Source of the DNA: Rapidithrix thailandica | GTDB taxonomy: Bacteria; Bacteroidota; Bacteroidia; Cytophagales; Flammeovirgaceae | Direction of reading: 5' to 3' | Assembly: GCF_039710355.1 (NCBI RefSeq) | Contig: NZ_JBDKWZ010000013.1 | Coordinates: 124,001 to 188,000 of the forward strand | Length of the DNA: 64,000 nucleotides | Part shown: positions 44,384-53,012 of the stretch, one piece after another | How positions within the stretch are numbered: position 1 is the first letter of the stretch | Layout: each line of letters opens with the position of its first letter | Notes under the pieces: generated by a model | What the model was told of the DNA's origin: nothing | What the model saw: the letters and a program-made list of their open reading frames with translations, nothing else | Databases searched by the model: none | Position numbers and translations under genes: made by a program

Positions 44384-45313
44384 AGTAAAATAAAAGGTAC
44401 TTCCTTGCTTCTCCTGACTTTCCACCCATATTTCACCGCCTTGTTGATTGATAAACTCTTTACAGAAAAATAAGCCCAACCCGTTGCCTTGTTCATTGGC
44501 GGTTCCAAGGGACGTATAGCGTTCATTCAAATTAAATAACTTTACTTTTACTTGCTCCTGCATGCCCACGCCTTGATCCTTAACGGCAACTTTTACAAAC
44601 TGAAGTCCGTTTTCCGGTAATTTTGCAGAGATCTCGATGGTACTTTGGCGGTAACTGAATTTGATAGAGTTTGAAATCAAATTTCGCAACACAATACGGG
44701 ATGTGGTAGGGTTGGCCCGGATCATTATGGACTCCTCACAGCAGTTTACCAATATCAAATGTTTTTTTACCAATAACTCTTCCATTTCGACCGAAACCTC
44801 TTCTACCAATGAGTATAGGCTAAAGGTTTCTATTTCGTCTGGTTGGGAGTTCTCTTGTTCACTGGCCCAAGCCAAAAGGTTGTTAATCAGTAGTTTGATA
44901 TTTTCAGTTCTGCCAATAAGGAATTTCATCAAATCCTGTGCTTCCGGATCGTGATCAAGGTCTTCATAAAAAGCCTGTAACAATTGGTAAAAAGAGTCGA
45001 CAGGCGAACGGAGATCATGTGAGATGATCGAAAGCAGTACTTTTCGCTGTTGTAATACCTGCTCTAACTTTTTGTTTTGCCGGGCAATTTGTTTGCGGGA
45101 AGCTTCCAGTTTTTTTGCCTGTTTGTAAAGTATATAATGAATGGGATAAGCGGTCACTACAGGAATGAAAAATGACAGGGTAAAACCGATCCAATATCCC
45201 GCATCATTTAAAAAAAATAAAAAAATTACCGTGTATACCAATTCCGAAAGTATGACGGCCAAGAGCGTAGCCTGTAACGGTTTTAGCGTTGTTATACTCA
45301 GATTAATTTTCAT
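44360..45313 (-). CDS. Orphan sensor histidine kinase
   Basis: The 317-residue protein has two membrane segments (TLLAVILSELVYTVIFLFFL and GFTLSFFIPVVTAYPIHYIL) with almost no periplasmic loop, a coiled linker (RKQIARQNKKLEQVL), a HisKA domain with the phosphoacceptor in SIISHDLRSPVDS, and a HATPase domain with N box NLISNSIKFS, G1 KDQGVGM and G2 GNGLGLFF. No response regulator gene is adjacent, so its partner is elsewhere. The signal is probably sensed in the membrane or through a partner protein. Its 3' end overlaps the convergent gene by 24 bases. Confidence 0.9.
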   Translation of the reverse strand: MKINLSITTLKPLQATLLAVILSELVYTVIFLFFLNDAGYWIGFTLSFFIPVVTAYPIHYILYKQAKKLEASRKQIARQNKKLEQVLQQRKVLLSIISHDLRSPVDSFYQLLQAFYEDLDHDPEAQDLMKFLIGRTENIKLLINNLLAWASEQENSQPDEIETFSLYSLVEEVSVEMEELLVKKHLILVNCCEESIMIRANPTTSRIVLRNLISNSIKFSYRQSTIEISAKLPENGLQFVKVAVKDQGVGMQEQVKVKLFNLNERYTSLGTANEQGNGLGLFFCKEFINQQGGEIWVESQEKQGSTFYFTLPITRAV

Positions 45314-45658
45314 TCATTATTTGGTTTTTCTTTGTAAAAAGATGTTTCATTCACTGCTTGCCAAGCACTATTTTCCCGCTATTATAGCATGAGAGGTATA
45401 TTGAGAGGCAAATTGCACTTTGCCAGACAATAGATTGCCCACTTCCCGCTTTTACCTTGCATTAAGACGAAGGCATTTCCGGAATTTGTATCTTGGCTAA
45501 AAAAGGGGGAATTTTATTTATATGTCAATGTGGAGCGTCCGCTTCCTTGCCATCCTGCCAATAATATATTGGCAAGATTTAAAACTACTACTTTTTATGT
45601 TAAATGCTGAAAACATGAGTGTGATTTTTGTTTTTGGAAATTAGATAACACCTGTATT
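45314..45658. other. Divergent gap before the FCP1-like gene
   Basis: AT-rich, with a perfect 8-bp inverted repeat TGCCAATA-ATA-TATTGGCA (45556-45574) about 85 bases before the TTG start of the next gene. No gene is supported in the gap. Confidence 0.5.
45556..45574. promoter_or_regulatory. Palindrome TGCCAATA-ATA-TATTGGCA
   Basis: A perfect 8-bp inverted repeat with a 3-base spacer in the divergent region between the histidine kinase and FCP1-like genes, a plausible operator or short hairpin. Confidence 0.35.
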
Positions 45659-46234
45659 TTGAAGTCTTCATACATTAAAAATCGTAAATTAGTCATTCTG
45701 GACTTGGACGAAACCCTTATTCATGCCACGGATGAACCGCAAAATGAAGATTGGGATTTTGAGTTTGACAAATACAAAGTATACAAGCGTCCCGGGCTTG
45801 ATTATTTTCTTGTTGAGTTGCACAAGCACTTTGACGTTGCTGTTTGGTCTTCCGCAACAGACGATTATGTAAAAGAAATCGTGCGGAATATATTTCCTGC
45901 AAAGTATGAATTAAAGTTTGTATGGGGACGCTCCAAATGTGCTTTACAATACAACCTCCATACACTGGAATATTGGGGATATTTAGATAATCATTTGAAT
46001 TATGTCAAAATCCTTAAAAAAGTAAAGAAAAGAGGCTTTGCACCACTTGAACAAATGTTGATCATTGACGATACTCCTCACAAAGCCAGGTACAATTATG
46101 GCAATGCCATTTACCCGGAAGAATTTAACGGGGAAAAAGACGACCGGGAACTTGAACTGCTTTTGCAATATTTGTTGACCATAAAGGATGTTGATAACGT
46201 TCGCACCATTGAAAAAAGAAATTGGAAAGAATGA
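45659..46234 (+). CDS. FCP1/NIF-type HAD phosphatase
   Basis: The product carries the HAD-phosphatase motif DLDETLIHAT (nucleophile DxDxT) near residue 14, then SSATDDYVKEIV and LIIDDTPHKARYNYGNAI, which match the NLI-interacting-factor / FCP1-type phosphatases better known from eukaryotes. It may be a protein phosphatase in the cytoplasm. The only start that keeps the DLDETL strand is a TTG at 45659: an in-frame stop lies at 45608-45610 and no ATG or GTG occurs between. The gene is followed by a terminator hairpin shared with the convergent gene. Confidence 0.82.
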   Translation: MKSSYIKNRKLVILDLDETLIHATDEPQNEDWDFEFDKYKVYKRPGLDYFLVELHKHFDVAVWSSATDDYVKEIVRNIFPAKYELKFVWGRSKCALQYNLHTLEYWGYLDNHLNYVKILKKVKKRGFAPLEQMLIIDDTPHKARYNYGNAIYPEEFNGEKDDRELELLLQYLLTIKDVDNVRTIEKRNWKE

Positions 46235-46266
46235 AAAAGAGAGTTAAGCCACTGCTCAACTCTCTT
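46234..46266 (-). terminator. Terminator between the FCP1-like and phosphodiesterase-like genes
   Basis: AAGAGAGTTAAGC (46237-46249) pairs with GCTCAACTCTCTT (46254-46266) with one mismatch and a 4-base loop. On the minus strand it is followed by five T. Confidence 0.72.
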
Positions 46267-46276
46267 AAAGTAGTGG

Positions 46277-47377
46277 TTACAAACTTTTAAAAAGACCAGA
46301 CAAAACCTCTCCGATTTTGTGGCCATTCGTATATTCAACACCCAAAAATGCGGCTACGGTTTGGGCCACTTGGTTTTGAAATAATTGCCCTTTCTCTTTT
46401 ACCTCACCCAATGCCGGAGTATCCGGTCCGATGGCTGCAATCCATATTTCGTCTGAGCCTTTCTGGGATTTACCGTGGTGTTTCCAGGTTTTTAACGGCT
46501 CCGTACCCCGGCCATGATCGGTGGTAATCAACAAGGTTGTTTTGTTTTTATAATTGGGATGAGACTGTACCCAATCCCAAACCTCTTTGATAAAAGCATC
46601 GGTTTGCCGGGTCGATTTTAAGTAAGCATCGTATTCTCCGTCATGAGCAAAGTCATCGGTTTCACCATAAGCGATATGTACAAGTTTGGGTTGGTGCTTT
46701 TTGAGGTATTCCATCGCATAGTGGTGTGTAAAGGCATCCAGCCTTACCGAGCCCCAAGGGCTGGGCACTTGAGGTTGAAGTTCGTTTAAAAATTTTTCTT
46801 TTTGAGAAAGCGGTTTATCCTTTGACGTTCGGAAGCCGGCATTGACAGGGATTTTGCTTCGTTTCTCATTATGGATATAAGGAAAAACATCCCAAGAACC
46901 AAAAGCCGCTACTTTGTTTTTAAACCTTTTTTGTTGGTTTATAAATTCTAAAACCGTCACATTCGGGTTGTCTACTTTATCATTGCTATTGATTTTTTCA
47001 TCGGGGTAGCCGGTCAGGATTTCATTATATCCCGGGTAAGAAAACCAATAGTCATTTTTCACATTGACAAAGTTTTCAAAATGCCGGTTACCATAAAGTA
47101 CGCCTTTTTGTGCAATCACCGACCAAAAGAACGGCATCAGGATTTGTCGTCTTTCTTTAGCACTCCCTGCCCAAAATTCTTTTTTTAAAGCTTCGGGGTT
47201 GCCTACATATTCTTTATTTCCTACCAGTTTGGCATCTGCTCCGGTAAAGAGTTCCTGCCATCGCAAACCGTCCAGGGTGATTAAGATTACATTTTCGGTT
47301 TTCAGGGAAGATTGTGCCTGCACTTTGCAGAAGGTCAACATAAGAGCTAGTGCAAGTAAAAGTTTCTGTTTTATCAT
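46277..47377 (-). CDS. Alkaline-phosphatase-superfamily (type I phosphodiesterase-like) exported protein
   Basis: A signal peptide (ending near KVQAQ) precedes an alkaline phosphatase / nucleotide pyrophosphatase-type fold: ILITLDGLRWQELFTGAD with the first metal Asp, HIAYGETDDFAHDGEYDAY with metal ligands, and LLITTDHGRGTEPLKTWKHHG with the last Asp/His cluster. The nucleophile Ser/Thr is probably within WFSYPGYNEILTGYPD, but I cannot identify it with certainty. It likely hydrolyses a phosphate or sulfate ester in the periplasm. The open frame reaches 47437, but the ATG at 47377 fits the signal peptide. Confidence 0.83.
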   Translation of the reverse strand: MIKQKLLLALALMLTFCKVQAQSSLKTENVILITLDGLRWQELFTGADAKLVGNKEYVGNPEALKKEFWAGSAKERRQILMPFFWSVIAQKGVLYGNRHFENFVNVKNDYWFSYPGYNEILTGYPDEKINSNDKVDNPNVTVLEFINQQKRFKNKVAAFGSWDVFPYIHNEKRSKIPVNAGFRTSKDKPLSQKEKFLNELQPQVPSPWGSVRLDAFTHHYAMEYLKKHQPKLVHIAYGETDDFAHDGEYDAYLKSTRQTDAFIKEVWDWVQSHPNYKNKTTLLITTDHGRGTEPLKTWKHHGKSQKGSDEIWIAAIGPDTPALGEVKEKGQLFQNQVAQTVAAFLGVEYTNGHKIGEVLSGLFKSL

Positions 47378-47663
47378 GTTAATTCGTGAATAATAGTTGA
47401 AAATTAAGTTTATTAAATTTATCCCATTACAATGCAAATCCCAGCCTCATTGCAAGAAGCTATTGATTTTTTCATCCGTTTGATTGGAGCACTCAAAATT
47501 ATGACAATCACCGCTAAGCCCTGGGAATTTGCTGTTAAGCTATGGTTAAGTTACTAGTGAACTCCATAGAATCCTCCCCCTGGCAATTTTTTTTACGCTC
47601 TTGACCTATGTTAATGCACAGGTGGAAAATAGTGACTTGTTTTGTGGAAAAATAATGAGTCGA

Positions 47664-48104
47664 ATGAAAAAACAACTACTTTTAATCGCTTTCACACTAC
47701 TACTGGTGTTGACTTTGCCAAGCAAGGGAGCTTCCAAAATTCCATCTTTAACTTCATCCAATATGAAATTTACGATTCTGATCTTGTACCGGGCTAATCA
47801 TCAATGGCTTTCGCTTAGTCGCGAACAAAGAGGAAAAATTTTTGAGCAAACAGTGCTGCCCCTTGTGGAAAAGTATCAAGAGCATCTGACGGTTCGTTTT
47901 TTTGACAGCGAAGCGCACCATGCCCGTACTTCTGATTTTTTGATCATAGAATGCGATGAGCTAAAGTGGCATTACTTTTTTATAGAAGAACTGCGGGACA
48001 CAGCGTTGTTTGGAAAACCCTATATCGAAGTAAATGATATTATTGTGGGGCATGAAAACGGCTTTCAGGAATTTGAAGAAGCGGCAGAAAAAAATCAGCC
48101 ATGA
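47664..48104 (+). CDS. Darcynin-like protein with an N-terminal signal sequence
   Basis: The C-terminal ~110 residues match the darcynin family: FTILILYRANHQWLSLSREQR, then FFDSEAHHARTSDFLIIE and the closing FIEELRDTALFGKPYIEVND. Darcynins are small, uncharacterised alpha-beta proteins, normally without a signal peptide. Here a hydrophobic N-terminus (KKQLLLIAFTLLLVLTLPSKG) precedes the domain if translation starts at 47664 (or 47655), which would send the protein to the envelope. An internal ATG at 47763 would give a plain cytoplasmic darcynin, so the start needs proof. The family call is good; the function is unknown. Confidence 0.75.
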   Translation: MKKQLLLIAFTLLLVLTLPSKGASKIPSLTSSNMKFTILILYRANHQWLSLSREQRGKIFEQTVLPLVEKYQEHLTVRFFDSEAHHARTSDFLIIECDELKWHYFFIEELRDTALFGKPYIEVNDIIVGHENGFQEFEEAAEKNQP

Positions 48105-48157
48105 CAAACCTACCGATTTTGTAGGAAAATGCAGAGGTTTGTGGTAAAATAGAGAAT

Positions 48158-48250
48158 ATGAAAATTTTCGGAAGAGAAGTCCACAAAGACATTATTGCAG
48201 TGGCTGTGATTTTGTTGACCATTTTCATTTGTTACATGATTTTTATGTGA
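48158..48250 (+). CDS. Possible 30-residue single-pass membrane protein
   Basis: A short frame from ATG (48158) to TGA (48250) encodes 30 residues: a short charged start (MKIFGREVHKD) and one hydrophobic helix (IIAVAVILLTIFICYMIF). The charge pattern and size fit known small membrane proteins. It lies 53 bases behind the darcynin gene. There is no homology evidence I can cite, and chance cannot be excluded. Confidence 0.35.
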   Translation: MKIFGREVHKDIIAVAVILLTIFICYMIFM

Positions 48251-48564
48251 CAATATACCCATCACTTGCAGTGAACCACAAAGGGTTTCCGCAATTCTGC
48301 AGTAACCCTGAATATTTATACATTCAAGGAAAAACCTGTCTGTAAGAGGCTCATATAGTGAAGCCTTCTTTTTTGGAAATTTCAGCATCGGGAATAAAGC
48401 TGATTTTTACTAGTGATAATTATATTTAAGAGTAATTAAAAATACCTATTACTACTTGTTTATTACAAGGCCGTATTTCAAAGGAATATGTAAGAAATAT
48501 CCTGAAGGTGCTTTCGTAAGTAGGGTCAAAATGTTTGCAAAGATAAACCCAACCCCTACTTACT
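48251..48564. other. Gap between the small ORF and the lipoprotein gene
   Basis: Contains a hairpin with an internal loop (AGGGTT/AACCCT and GCA/TGC, 48282-48309), a weak terminator-like element (AGGCT/AGCCT then TCTTTTTT, 48347-48374), and the inverted repeat 48516-48563. No larger gene is supported. Confidence 0.45.
48516..48563 (+). promoter_or_regulatory. Inverted repeat ending one base before a start codon
   Basis: GTAAGTAGGG (48516-48525) is perfectly complementary to CCCTACTTAC (48554-48563); the ATG of the lipoprotein gene is at 48565. In RNA the stem would hide the area just before the start; in DNA it could bind a dimeric regulator. Confidence 0.45.
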
Positions 48565-49095
48565 ATGAATCCAGCCAAGTTTACAAAAAGTCTTTTGTGC
48601 TCTCTATTACTCATTTTTGCATTGAGCTCCTGTTCGAAAAAGGATCCGGACCCGGTGAAAAATGAAATTACCGTGGATAACCAAACGTATTCCTTATTGG
48701 ATGGTTATATCATTGATTACGGGGCCTACGATATGCATTATAATTTTGACTTCTACATTGGAGACTCAGACTATGACGAAGACAAAGAGGACTTTGTCGA
48801 CCCAAGCATGATCATCTATATAGAGCTTTTTTCTCCGGGAACAACGGAATTTAAAGCGGGTACTTATGAATTTATTGCCAGTTCGAATAGCTCTGTCGAC
48901 CGGGAAGGTAAACATTTCTTTGAGTTTGGAGTATTTGCTACAAAAGGGGAAAGTGAGCTGTATGTTGAAGGCGGAACAGTAAAAATAACCAAGGTAACCT
49001 CAGAGCATTATTTTGAAATCCATTACGACCTCATTTTGGAAAATGGAAAAATCTTAAAAGGCGATTACCGTGGAGAACTTACTTATTTTAAATAG
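48565..49095 (+). CDS. Small lipoprotein of unknown function
   Basis: The 176-residue product has a signal peptide with lipobox LSSC (Cys23), followed by a mature part with no recognised domain. It is rich in Asp/Glu (YIGDSDYDEDKEDFVDP) and beta-like strands (EFGVFATKGESELYVEGG, IHYDLILENGKILKGDY). Such small acidic lipoproteins are common in Bacteroidota envelopes and often unnamed. The region before its ATG contains an inverted repeat, hinting at regulation. A strong bidirectional terminator follows. Confidence 0.8.
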   Translation: MNPAKFTKSLLCSLLLIFALSSCSKKDPDPVKNEITVDNQTYSLLDGYIIDYGAYDMHYNFDFYIGDSDYDEDKEDFVDPSMIIYIELFSPGTTEFKAGTYEFIASSNSSVDREGKHFFEFGVFATKGESELYVEGGTVKITKVTSEHYFEIHYDLILENGKILKGDYRGELTYFK

Positions 49096-49138
49096 CTATT
49101 GATGTTTAGCGTCATGGGTGATCGAATTTACCTATTCA

Positions 49139-49180
49139 CAAAAAAAGCACCTACAGAACTATCGGTAGGTGCTTTTTTTG
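49139..49180. terminator. Strong bidirectional terminator
   Basis: A perfect 16-bp stem (49139-49154 with 49165-49180; core AAAAAAAGCACCTAC / GTAGGTGCTTTTTTT) around a 10-base loop, between the convergent lipoprotein and beta-mannosidase genes. Confidence 0.92.
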
Positions 49181-49200
49181 TAAGCTGGAGCATGGGGAAA

Positions 49201-51792
49201 TTATGCTTTCTTGCTATTTTTTACATCTGTCAGCGATTTGATTTTTAAAGCTTCCACCGGGTTTTCAAGTGTTTTTTGAGTGTTGATGAAGATTTCTTTG
49301 GTTTGTCCGGGTAGTAAATCAAAATAATTTTCAGAAAAGTGGATCTCATCACTTTTCATTTCCAAAAAGACTCCTTTAGCCAATTTATCGGTCTGTAAAG
49401 TCAATACATAACCCTTTTCCGTTTTCTTGAAGTTGGCAGTGATTTTCGGTTCGGATAGCTTCAAGTCTTTTGGTTCCACAAAATAGTACAGGTTTTCAAC
49501 AAGCACTTTTCCTTCTTTAACCAGTTTTGCTGAAAAGACAACTTTTTTCTTAGAGCGGCCTTTCAATAGTTTCCGGGTATCGATTTGGTACACTTGCTGG
49601 CTTTTGTTCGGAGCGATGGTCAAAGGCGCACTTTCTTCCCATATCACCTTTCCTTCCAAGTCCAATAAGCTTAATTTCAATTCGCCGGTTTCTTCTTGTA
49701 ATTTGTCAGAAACAGCATATACTTTGAATACTTTATCTTCTTCAGCCGGAGACAAAAGGATGGGTTCGAATCCGTCCCGAACCGCATAATGACTGGCTTT
49801 CCACCGGCCGAAATAATCGACAGAAGCCCATGACATGGTGGGCCAACAGTCATTCAGTTGCCAATAAAGCGAACCCATACAGTGTGGCATGTTTCTGCGA
49901 TGCGCTTCCGTAGCAGTTTTCAAGGCTTGTGCTTGCATTAACTGGCTCAAATAGGCAAAATCTTCGAAGTTTTTAGGCTTGGGAAAATAGCGAAGAATAT
50001 AACGCTTCATCATTTCATTGCCATTGATATCCTTCCCGATCCATGGCATATTGCTCCGTTGGCGGTGCTCCATTATTTCAGAACGGTAGGCGAGGTCCTC
50101 CTCGTTGGCAAATGCCCGGATGGTTTTCATCTCAGGTAATGCTTGTACTCCGTATTCGCTGACAAAGCGGGGTACATTTTTTCCAAAATCCGAAAAAGGT
50201 GCTTCGGCAAACCAAATCGTCCAGTCGTGTTCATCGCCTGATTTACGGTCTGGCAACTTATCGCCAACTGACGAAGGCGAAGAGGCCCAATATTCCAATT
50301 CAGGATCGAAGCTTTTTACTGCGTTGGGTAAAATATTATAAAAGATTGTTTCGTAATCTTTCCAGATTTTTTCGGCAATTTCCGGGGCATAGCCCTCTTT
50401 CCAGCCCCACTTGTGCCAAGCGATCAGGTTTTCATTATTTCCACACCACAAAGCCATACAAGGGTGGTTTTGCAAGCGTTTGACGTTGTATTCCGCTTCT
50501 TTTTGAATATTGGCTAAATGCAGAGAGTCTCCGGGTTGTTCGGAACAAGCAAACATAAAATCCTGCCATACCAGGATACCATTCTCGTCACAAAGGTCGT
50601 AAAACAAATCATCCTCGTAAGTGGCGCCTCCCCATACCCGAAGCATGTTCATATGAGCTGCTTTGGTATCCTCCATGATCCGTTGAAAGGTTTCTCTGGT
50701 TTGGTTGGGTAAAAAGATTTCCGAAGGAATATAATTGGCCCCTTTCATAAAGACCGGGACACCGTTCAGTTTAAAGTAAAAAGAGTGGCCTGTAGCATCT
50801 TTCTCTTGTACCAATTCGATTGTACGTACTCCGATTTTCTCGGAGAGCTCGTCAATGAGGCTGCCTCCTTTTTTCAAGCGAAAATCCAGTTGGTATAAAT
50901 GAGGTTCGCCCAAGCCATGGCTCCACCAAAAGTTGGGTTGATTGATCTCAAACTCAAAAGGAATTTTGTTATAACCTGCTTTTAGTTGGACCGGCTTGCT
51001 TACAGGGATGGTACGGTCGCTTACCCAAAGTTCCACATTTGCCTGAAAGGCTTTTGCCGCTTCAATTTCCAAATAAGCGGTGTAAGTGGCTTTGGTTTCA
51101 GAAATGGAGTCCGCTTTCACAAAGACATTTTCCCAACGGGCATCGTCCCAGGCCCGCAGTTTCACCGGTTTGCTAATACCACTGGTCACGATACGCGGCC
51201 CCCAGTCCCATCCGAAGTGATAGAGAGGTTTCCGGGTAAACACACTGGTGCGTTCTCCTTTAGGGGCTAATTCATTGTCATTGCGTATCTCATAGTCCAC
51301 CTGAATCAGCTTTTTCATTCCTTCGTTGACAGGCGAGTGAAAGTACACTTTCAACGTGTTTTTGCCATTTTTCAAGAGCGGTTTGATCGAAGCTTGCCAG
51401 GCAACAAACATATTATCTGCCTCGATGATTAAGGAATCATTCAGGTAGACATCGGCATAAGTGTCCAGCCCTTCAAATACCAATTCTACATTTTGCTTGC
51501 TCAACAATGTATTATCTACGGTGAATTCACTTTGGTATTCCCAGTCTTCTCGTTCCACCCATTGAATTTGATCTTCGTTTTTCCGGTGGAAGGGGTCGGG
51601 AATCAGCTTGTGATTCAATAAATCGGTTTGAACGGTTCCCGGTACCTTGGCTTCCAGCCATTTCTCATCGGACGATTTTTTAAAGGTCCAATTCTGATGA
51701 AGTTCGATTTCAGTTAGTTGTTCCGTTGATTTCCCGCAGGAAATACATCCCAATAAAATTCCTGTCAGTAGAAACAGTGTTAGATTTTTCAT
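49201..51792 (-). CDS. Beta-mannosidase, glycoside hydrolase family 2, lipoprotein
   Basis: The 863-residue enzyme belongs to GH2 and most resembles beta-mannosidases, which remove terminal beta-mannose from mannan or N-glycan fragments. A lipobox near ILLGC/CISC (Cys16 or Cys19) anchors it in the envelope. Sugar-binding and Ig-like domains precede a TIM barrel with the acid/base Glu in MALWCGNNENLIAW and the nucleophile Glu in FVSEYGVQALPEMKT; WDWGPRIVTSG and LRVWGGATYEDD are typical of beta-mannosidases. The frame extends to 51879, but the ATG at 51792 opens the signal peptide. No other glycan genes are adjacent. Confidence 0.93.
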   Translation of the reverse strand: MKNLTLFLLTGILLGCISCGKSTEQLTEIELHQNWTFKKSSDEKWLEAKVPGTVQTDLLNHKLIPDPFHRKNEDQIQWVEREDWEYQSEFTVDNTLLSKQNVELVFEGLDTYADVYLNDSLIIEADNMFVAWQASIKPLLKNGKNTLKVYFHSPVNEGMKKLIQVDYEIRNDNELAPKGERTSVFTRKPLYHFGWDWGPRIVTSGISKPVKLRAWDDARWENVFVKADSISETKATYTAYLEIEAAKAFQANVELWVSDRTIPVSKPVQLKAGYNKIPFEFEINQPNFWWSHGLGEPHLYQLDFRLKKGGSLIDELSEKIGVRTIELVQEKDATGHSFYFKLNGVPVFMKGANYIPSEIFLPNQTRETFQRIMEDTKAAHMNMLRVWGGATYEDDLFYDLCDENGILVWQDFMFACSEQPGDSLHLANIQKEAEYNVKRLQNHPCMALWCGNNENLIAWHKWGWKEGYAPEIAEKIWKDYETIFYNILPNAVKSFDPELEYWASSPSSVGDKLPDRKSGDEHDWTIWFAEAPFSDFGKNVPRFVSEYGVQALPEMKTIRAFANEEDLAYRSEIMEHRQRSNMPWIGKDINGNEMMKRYILRYFPKPKNFEDFAYLSQLMQAQALKTATEAHRRNMPHCMGSLYWQLNDCWPTMSWASVDYFGRWKASHYAVRDGFEPILLSPAEEDKVFKVYAVSDKLQEETGELKLSLLDLEGKVIWEESAPLTIAPNKSQQVYQIDTRKLLKGRSKKKVVFSAKLVKEGKVLVENLYYFVEPKDLKLSEPKITANFKKTEKGYVLTLQTDKLAKGVFLEMKSDEIHFSENYFDLLPGQTKEIFINTQKTLENPVEALKIKSLTDVKNSKKA

Positions 51793-51947
51793 AATGTAAA
51801 ATTCTCCGCTTGCATTGATGGTCTGTAAAAAACGGCCTTCTGCACCTGTAAAAAGCAATAGGGGAAAAGGCTGAATCAAAAAGTAGTGGAAAATTACACT
51901 GTGCAGGCAGGATACGGAAATTTTTGGGTGATATTTTTACCAAGAAA

Positions 51948-53012
51948 TTAGTCGTCCTTTAAAATAGGGGAAAGTCGTCCCCTGCTAATTTTTATTTTAT
52001 TGTTCATAATGTAAAACCATAAAGGAGGGATTAAAGAGAGCAGCATCATGCCCGGATAGCCTGTAGGCATCTGTGGACTCTCTTCGTGGTGGCGCAGGAT
52101 CTGGTACTTTCGACTGGCCAAATAATGATGGTCGGAATGACGGGATAATTCAAACAACATCAAACGGCCAAGGATATGGTTGGAATTCCAGGAGTGGACA
52201 GGCCGGGTACGTTCATAATGGCCGGAGGACGTTTTTTCCCGGACCAACCCATAATGCTCAATGTAATTAACGGTTTCCAATAGCAAAATGCCCATCAAAG
52301 CCGCCAATAAGTACCATAACAAGACTTGTCCGCCAAATCCCGCATAAATCACTACTAACAACCCCAGTTGTATAGCCTGGAAGCGGAGCATTTCGTTGCG
52401 GAATGACCAAAAAGGAACCGCTTTCTTTTCCAGGCGTTTGGTTTCGATTTTCCAGGCTGACCGGTATCCCCACAGGATGGAGCGTATCCAAAAAGTATAT
52501 ACGGCTTCCCCTAAACGCGCGGAGGATGGGTCATCGGGTGTTGAAACATTTTTATGATGTCCCCGGTTGTGTTCAATGATAAAATGCATATAGAGGGAGG
52601 TCAACAATAAGGCTTTGGCCAAGAAGCGTTCGTGTGAAGTACTTCTGTGGCCGAGCTCATGTGCGACATTGATACCCAAGCTTCCACAAAGTACACCCAT
52701 GGACATTGTCAAACCCAGTTTTTCATAGAGAAGTAATGTAGTGCCGGCAAGCGTTGTCAAAAACCAGCCTAAAAAGAGGTATTGAGTGGGAACGATCAAA
52801 TAGAGAATCCAATCGTATACGGGATCATTTTTATGCAGTTCTTCCTGGACTTTTTCCAAATTACGGGTATCCGGAGGAAGAAAAATTTCCATAAAAGGAA
52901 TCAATCCAAAGGCATAGATTACGGGCAAATAGCTCCATGCTCCATAGTTTGTCAAGGCAATCCAAAAAGTAAGGGGTAAGGAATAGGCTGCGAAATATTT
53001 CAATGTATTCAT
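51948..53012 (-). CDS. AlkB-like integral membrane non-haem di-iron hydroxylase
   Basis: The 354-residue protein has about six membrane segments and the full set of histidine boxes: HELGHRSTSH, EHNRGHHKNV, NYIEHYGLVR and LSRHSDHHYL. The NYxEHYGL block separates AlkB alkane hydroxylases from ordinary fatty-acid desaturases. It may oxidise alkanes or long-chain lipids in the inner membrane. No rubredoxin or rubredoxin reductase gene is nearby, so the electron donor is unclear; the reductase at 36 kb is only a guess. The frame is open to 53039, but the ATG at 53012 (MNTLKYFAAYSL) is the better start. Confidence 0.85.
   Translation of the reverse strand: MNTLKYFAAYSLPLTFWIALTNYGAWSYLPVIYAFGLIPFMEIFLPPDTRNLEKVQEELHKNDPVYDWILYLIVPTQYLFLGWFLTTLAGTTLLLYEKLGLTMSMGVLCGSLGINVAHELGHRSTSHERFLAKALLLTSLYMHFIIEHNRGHHKNVSTPDDPSSARLGEAVYTFWIRSILWGYRSAWKIETKRLEKKAVPFWSFRNEMLRFQAIQLGLLVVIYAGFGGQVLLWYLLAALMGILLLETVNYIEHYGLVREKTSSGHYERTRPVHSWNSNHILGRLMLFELSRHSDHHYLASRKYQILRHHEESPQMPTGYPGMMLLSLIPPLWFYIMNNKIKISRGRLSPILKDD

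Noticed and set aside
49762..49780. GGGTTCGAATCC, like a tRNA T-arm
   Set aside because: It lies within the beta-mannosidase coding sequence and has no acceptor stem, D-arm or anticodon arm around it.
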